A DNA stretch of 6,496 nt, taken from Desulfobulbaceae bacterium (lineage in GTDB: Bacteria > Desulfobacterota > Desulfobulbia > Desulfobulbales > SURF-16). A model generated the notes under the pieces. It saw only the letters and a list, made by a program, of their open reading frames with translations. It searched no databases and had not been told where the DNA came from. The stretch is from assembly GCA_024763495.1 (NCBI GenBank), contig JANTFJ010000151.1:1-6496 (forward strand), in the 5' to 3' direction. Shown here piece by piece: positions 6,294 through 6,496 of the stretch (its first letter is position 1; each line of letters opens with the position of its first letter). Made by a program: the position numbers and the translations under genes.

Positions 6294-6326
6294 CCGCAAA
6301 ACATCTGTTTTTTCAAGGCGCAATGC

Positions 6327-6361
6327 ATAATGTCAGTAGCAATTTTCTCGGCAACTGTCAA
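6327..6361 (-). promoter_or_regulatory. candidate promoter of the tRNA-Thr gene
   Basis: On the minus strand a perfect -35 hexamer TTGACA lies at 6361-6356, but the hexamer 17 bases on is poor (TACTGA). An alternative uses TTGCCG (6354-6349), a 16-base spacer and CATTAT (6332-6327), followed by a GC-containing discriminator. Either would start transcription about 25-35 bases before the tRNA. The location is right, but neither pair is a full consensus match. Confidence 0.35.
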
Positions 6362-6496
6362 GAAAAGAGGCGGAAACACGGGTAAATTTGTTTTTTGTTA
6401 CCAGTTACAAATACTGAGATTTGCAATCATTAGGCGCTTACGGCCATTGTCTAAACAATTTTTTGTTTTGATTTTTGGTAACTTCTCCATATGTGG
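6362..6496. other. AT-rich right edge, no gene recognised
   Basis: No frame of protein-like character is visible. Small dyads are present: GGTAA/TTACC (6381-6385 with 6398-6402) and AAACAA/TTGTTT around a TTTT loop (6453-6468). GTTAC occurs twice in a row (6397-6401 and 6404-6408), and GGTAAC recurs near 6477-6482. All are short and AT-rich, and none can be assigned a role. Confidence 0.4.

Noticed and set aside
6072..6323. Minus-strand 83-residue frame
   Set aside because: It is a translation of the tRNA-Thr gene and of the antisense of the exporter's 3' end; the LAQLVEHSIRNRK type peptide is a known tRNA artefact.
6453..6468. Rho-independent terminator at the right edge
   Set aside because: The AAACAA/TTGTTT stem is only 6 bp of nearly pure A/T with no GC-rich stem.

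Overview
The window holds three complete protein genes, one tRNA gene and one small non-autonomous transposable element. Base composition is moderate in G+C. A long soluble REC-PAS-PAS-PAS-GGDEF protein with a cysteine-bearing PAS domain, next to proteobacterial-style heterodimeric ABC exporters, suggests a Desulfobacterota (deltaproteobacterial) genome. That placement is an inference from gene style only; there is no rRNA or marker gene here.

Layout, left to right. Bases 1-124 are mostly unassigned; a minus-strand reading frame with a good ribosome binding site starts at 108 and leaves the window. Bases 125-2143 (minus) encode a 672-residue response-regulator diguanylate cyclase. Its upstream side (2144-2296) is packed with short palindromes, some mutually exclusive. 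Bases 2297-2458 are AT-rich and carry no recognisable gene. Bases 2467-2662 form a 196-bp element with 13-bp terminal inverted repeats (12/13 identical, starting GTAA) and a perfect 8-bp direct repeat, CTGAAAAC, directly abutting both ends. This is the signature of a MITE mobilised by an IS66-family transposase. Its right-hand target duplication ends 2 bp before the start codon of the next gene.

Bases 2673-6175 (plus) are a two-gene operon, overlapping by one base (TGATG), for the halves of a heterodimeric ABC exporter of the MdlAB / YheI-YheH / TM287-288 kind. The catalytic motifs are complementary: the first subunit has Asp for the catalytic Glu after Walker B but a perfect LSGGQ, and the second has the Glu but a degenerate LSSGQ. 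The dimer therefore should have one competent and one degenerate ATP site. A short heptamer repeat tract (6181-6215) separates this operon from a convergent tRNA-Thr(CGU) gene (6218-6293, minus) with encoded CCA. Bases 6362-6496 are AT-rich with no gene that I can see.

The cyclase and the exporter are divergently oriented and share the 2144-2672 intergenic region, but nothing in the sequence shows a functional link. The most notable feature is the element inserted at the translation start of the exporter operon. I see no convincing new multi-gene system.
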